From NCBI GenBank assembly GCA_032622095.1, contig CP136066.1:154591152-154655151 (forward strand): a stretch of 64,000 bases of DNA, in the 5' to 3' direction. A program made the translations under genes and the position numbers. The notes beneath the pieces are model-generated. The model did not search any database. It was not told the origin of the DNA and was given only the letters and a program-made list of their open reading frames with translations. Of this stretch, positions 61,476-64,000 are shown one piece after another (within the stretch, counting starts at the first letter, position 1; every line of letters begins with the position of its first letter). The DNA comes from Siphonodentalium dalli (lineage: Eukaryota > Mollusca > Scaphopoda > Gadilida > Siphonodentaliidae).

Positions 61476-61535
61476 TTTCGTTTTTGAAACAGAACATCAT
61501 AATGGCATTGCAGAGCTTTTAGAAATATTAGGAAG
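61476..61535 (+). CDS. PPP2R5: PPP2R5 exon 8 (last in window)
   Basis: Sixty bases: one to finish Ser-267, then FVFETEHHNGIAELLEILG (268-286) and two bases of the next codon (acceptor CTTCCAG, donor GTGAGA). The junction codon is AGT (Ser), where vertebrate B56 proteins have Arg (FYRF). The Ile of LLEIL is one of the LxxIxE-pocket residues (I227 in B56 gamma). The remaining C-terminal exons are outside the window. Confidence 0.95.
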
Positions 61536-61574
61536 GTGAGAATATCATTCACAAAAAAAAATTCACATTTTTAA

Positions 61575-61691
61575 CCCTTTCAGTGTAAGAGCTCTTTCCA
61601 TCAATGTATCACATTATTATAATCAATAAATTTGAAAAATGATCAAGGAAAATATGGGTTGATACAAAAATCGGACTTGGCACTGAAAGGG
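61575..61691. mobile_element. piggyBac-type MITE, 117 bp
   Basis: CCCTTTCAGTG and CACTGAAAGGG ends lie between TTAA at 61571-61574 and 61692-61695. It starts 40 bp after the exon 8 donor. Confidence 0.8.
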
Positions 61692-61695
61692 TTAA

Positions 61696-62386
61696 ATCTG
61701 ACTGAGCTAGTAGTCTTGTTTTCTTATATTGCCTTTTTGCATTATATAATCAGAATGCTTAAAAAAAAGTTTTAAACTGCAAAAGATGTTTACAACTTCA
61801 TATCTCAAAGATATGAATATTTATCACATAAATAGCCCCTGAACCTGGCCTCATATTTTTTAGTGTGACACACATGTATTATCGGCATCTGCAGTGATGT
61901 AAGAGCTTAGCATAATGGGTTGATGTCAATGCCGGAACTTTATTACTATGTTAATAAGAATATACTTATGATATTCGATTTGTGTTGGGTTATTTAGCGT
62001 TGACTTTGAGATAAACATGGGTGATAAGGGTGGTTGAACAATTTTGTCAACATAAAAAGACACATTTAAAATGGAACTATATTTTTTCTTGAAGGTGTCT
62101 TTACTTCCCCTTTGGTTGTGATGAGGAAATCAATATATTTTTTTTTTTACCCCTGTCGTTTCGAGATAATTTTTCCTTGCTAAAATGTGATTTAATGGAA
62201 ATCCTATATAAAATTTATTAACCTCATCCACTAATTCGATTTGAGCCTCACTAAAGCTCGGATTGAATCAAATTTAGTGCACTCGGTTAATAAATTTTGT
62301 AATGAATTGCGACTCATTTGAGATCCTCTATATGTCAATTAATAGAGCATTCGAATGCATTCACTAAAAGTCACACATCACTGTAA
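61696..62386. other. PPP2R5 intron 8, nothing recognised
   Basis: A weak inverted block (AATTTATTAACC near 62213; GGTTAATAAATTTT near 62285) suggests a small hairpin. No further exon seen before the window ends. Confidence 0.45.
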
Positions 62387-63959
62387 CCCTTTCATGATGG
62401 GAGCTGTGCTGCTACAGCATTAAAGAGCCTGTGCCAGTGCATTCTCTTATATTTGCGAGTCTCCAATAGGGAGCCTCACATATATAAGAGAATGCACTGG
62501 CTTACAAGCAGGGACCAGCCTAGACCCGATTTTCAGGGCGAAATGACTTCGCCCTACTATAAAAATAAGGCGAAGTGGCCGTTCTATAGGGCGAAGTGAG
62601 TCTACAAAATTTAAATTGATCATTACTACGACAGGAGTCGCTATAGCCTATAGAACGAAAATAGGAGAGATGAAATATGTCAATTAAACTTATGAAACAA
62701 TGGTTGAAATATGGAGTCATTATGTTCACTTCATGACCCTAATAACTATTAATAATACCCAAACATAATTGTGAGAGGATAGCAGCATTTTATATCGTAA
62801 TTGTGGGAGAAATTCCGGAGAATGACAGGATTTTATTTCATATTTTTCGGGTTTTAAAAAATGCCAACAATATTTATCAAACCGAAACGAAACGAAATCA
62901 TGAACACTTTTACTGCGCTCTGTTAGTAATCCCGTTTGAAATTTTAATATGCTTCACAAAGAATTTGTTTTAAAATTTCTTTAACCAAACTCCATAGATG
63001 GAGTGATGAATTGACACATTGTGAGAGGTGTGAGTTTTAATTTTCATTGCAAGGTGTGGTTTAATTAGGGCAATTTATTGTCTGAAGTCATAAAGTTATC
63101 AAAAGAATTCACCGTCATTAATCCGCTAAAATAACAAAGCAAGTGCACAAAGCAGATACAGACAATGAGACATTGTGGCAAGAGATTAGGAGGTTCCAAC
63201 GGGGGGAAATATGCTCGTTTGTTTTCATGTCGTCACGACACTGTGATAAAGAATGCGTGGGGCTCATCGTGGGTGTTTTAAAACCACGTGCTATATTGTT
63301 GATAAACAGATTGTAGAAAAATACGTTTTATCGACGTAATGACTGGGGCTCAAAATGGGTGTTTAAATTGAAGCCACGTGTTTCATATAATCGATGCGTG
63401 TTTAAAACCACGTGCTATACTGTTGATGAACATTAGAAAGTAGAAAATACGTATTATCGACGTATTAATAAAGAATGACTGGGGCTCAAAATGGGTGTTT
63501 AAATTGAAGCCACGTGTTTCATATAATACGCCGCGTGCCAATGATCATATGTGAGTGGTGCGTTGTGATTGATGTTAGAGGCGTTGGTACTTCAAACGGA
63601 CACCACTGAGATACTACTGCAGACAGTGTTTGCTAGTAACTTAGCCATTTTTGTTAGGCGACTTCTCAAAATAGAAAAATTGAAAAAAAAAATTGAAAAA
63701 AAAAAAAAAAAATTGAAATTGGAGGGCGACTTAAACTTCGCCCGACTGCAAAAATAAGGCGAAGTGGATGGCAATAGGGCGACTTCTTCGCCCACGTCGC
63801 CCTCTCGGCTGGTCCCTGCTTACAAGGTCAAGGTAAATATTGTTAGGCCAATGCATTCTCTTATATATTAGAGGCTCCCTATGGGACACTTACATTTATA
63901 TGAGAATGCATTGGTACTGGGCTTTTGCAAATTATCAGGAAGCTCCCATCATGGAAGGG
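62387..63959. mobile_element. piggyBac-type MITE split by a hAT insertion
   Basis: The left part (62387-62508) and right part (63827-63959) together match the intact copy at 62-298. The right flank is TTAA (63960-63963); the left flank has decayed to GTAA. Confidence 0.8.
62509..63818. mobile_element. hAT element inside the MITE, perfect 8-bp TSD
   Basis: Inverted ends CAGGGACCAGCC and GGCTGGTCCCTG are flanked by CTTACAAG (62501-62508 and 63819-63826). Subterminal GGGCGAAGT and GCGAAGTGG motifs lie in both ends. The interior has a duplicated block of about 120 bp (63285-63420 and 63405-63530) with four CCACGTG boxes. No transposase; non-autonomous, 1310 bp. Confidence 0.93.
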
Positions 63960-64000
63960 TTAATCTATATATTCTGCTAAAGTATCCCATCGATTATGAC

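Overview
This is a stretch of a metazoan nuclear genome, most likely from a marine invertebrate. The genes are split by GT-AG introns of up to about 15 kb. Most of the rest is DNA-transposon debris: hAT, piggyBac-type, Helitron, elements with 9-bp target duplications, and foldback elements. There is also a Penelope-like retroelement, tRNA-derived SINEs and a satellite array. No prokaryotic features are present. A bivalve-like lophotrochozoan or similar bilaterian is a guess from repeat style only.

Two conserved genes can be called exon by exon, arranged head to head. On the minus strand is the 5' part of a YY1 (Yin Yang 1) orthologue: exon 1 at 15299-15752 and exon 2 at 11476-11626. The zinc-finger exons would lie beyond the left edge. 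On the plus strand is the 5' part of a PP2A B56 (PPP2R5, gamma/delta type) regulatory subunit: eight coding exons from 28886 to 61535, with the gene continuing past the right edge. The start codons are 13.1 kb apart.

Layout. 1-15.3 kb: YY1 introns with piggyBac-type MITEs, a Penelope-like GIY-YIG relic, hAT elements, a SINE and an unusual field of CTTAAG palindromes (6.7-9.25 kb). 15.3-15.8 kb: YY1 exon 1, with YY1 motifs at the start codon and a motif cluster in intron 1. 15.8-28.8 kb: intergenic region with a 2-kb giant palindrome, two copies of a TIR element, a Helitron and an iteron-ended MITE. 28.9-64 kb: PPP2R5. Its intron 2 carries a 13-unit, 164-bp satellite and a 5-kb hAT with another hAT nested inside. 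Later introns carry Helitrons, three 9-bp-TSD elements, more hATs, a G27 tract and foldbacks.

The two genes are unrelated in biochemistry (a Polycomb-linked zinc-finger factor and a phosphatase targeting subunit). Both have a TCACGTGA E-box within about 110 bp of the start codon. YY1-type ATGGC motifs recur in YY1 intron 1, in the intergenic palindrome and in the PPP2R5 satellite. No new protein system was found. The most unusual structures are the CTTAAG field, the giant palindrome, the YY1-motif satellite, and the inverted repeats that bracket YY1 exon 2. All reading was by eye; repeat boundaries without a stated target-site duplication are approximate.
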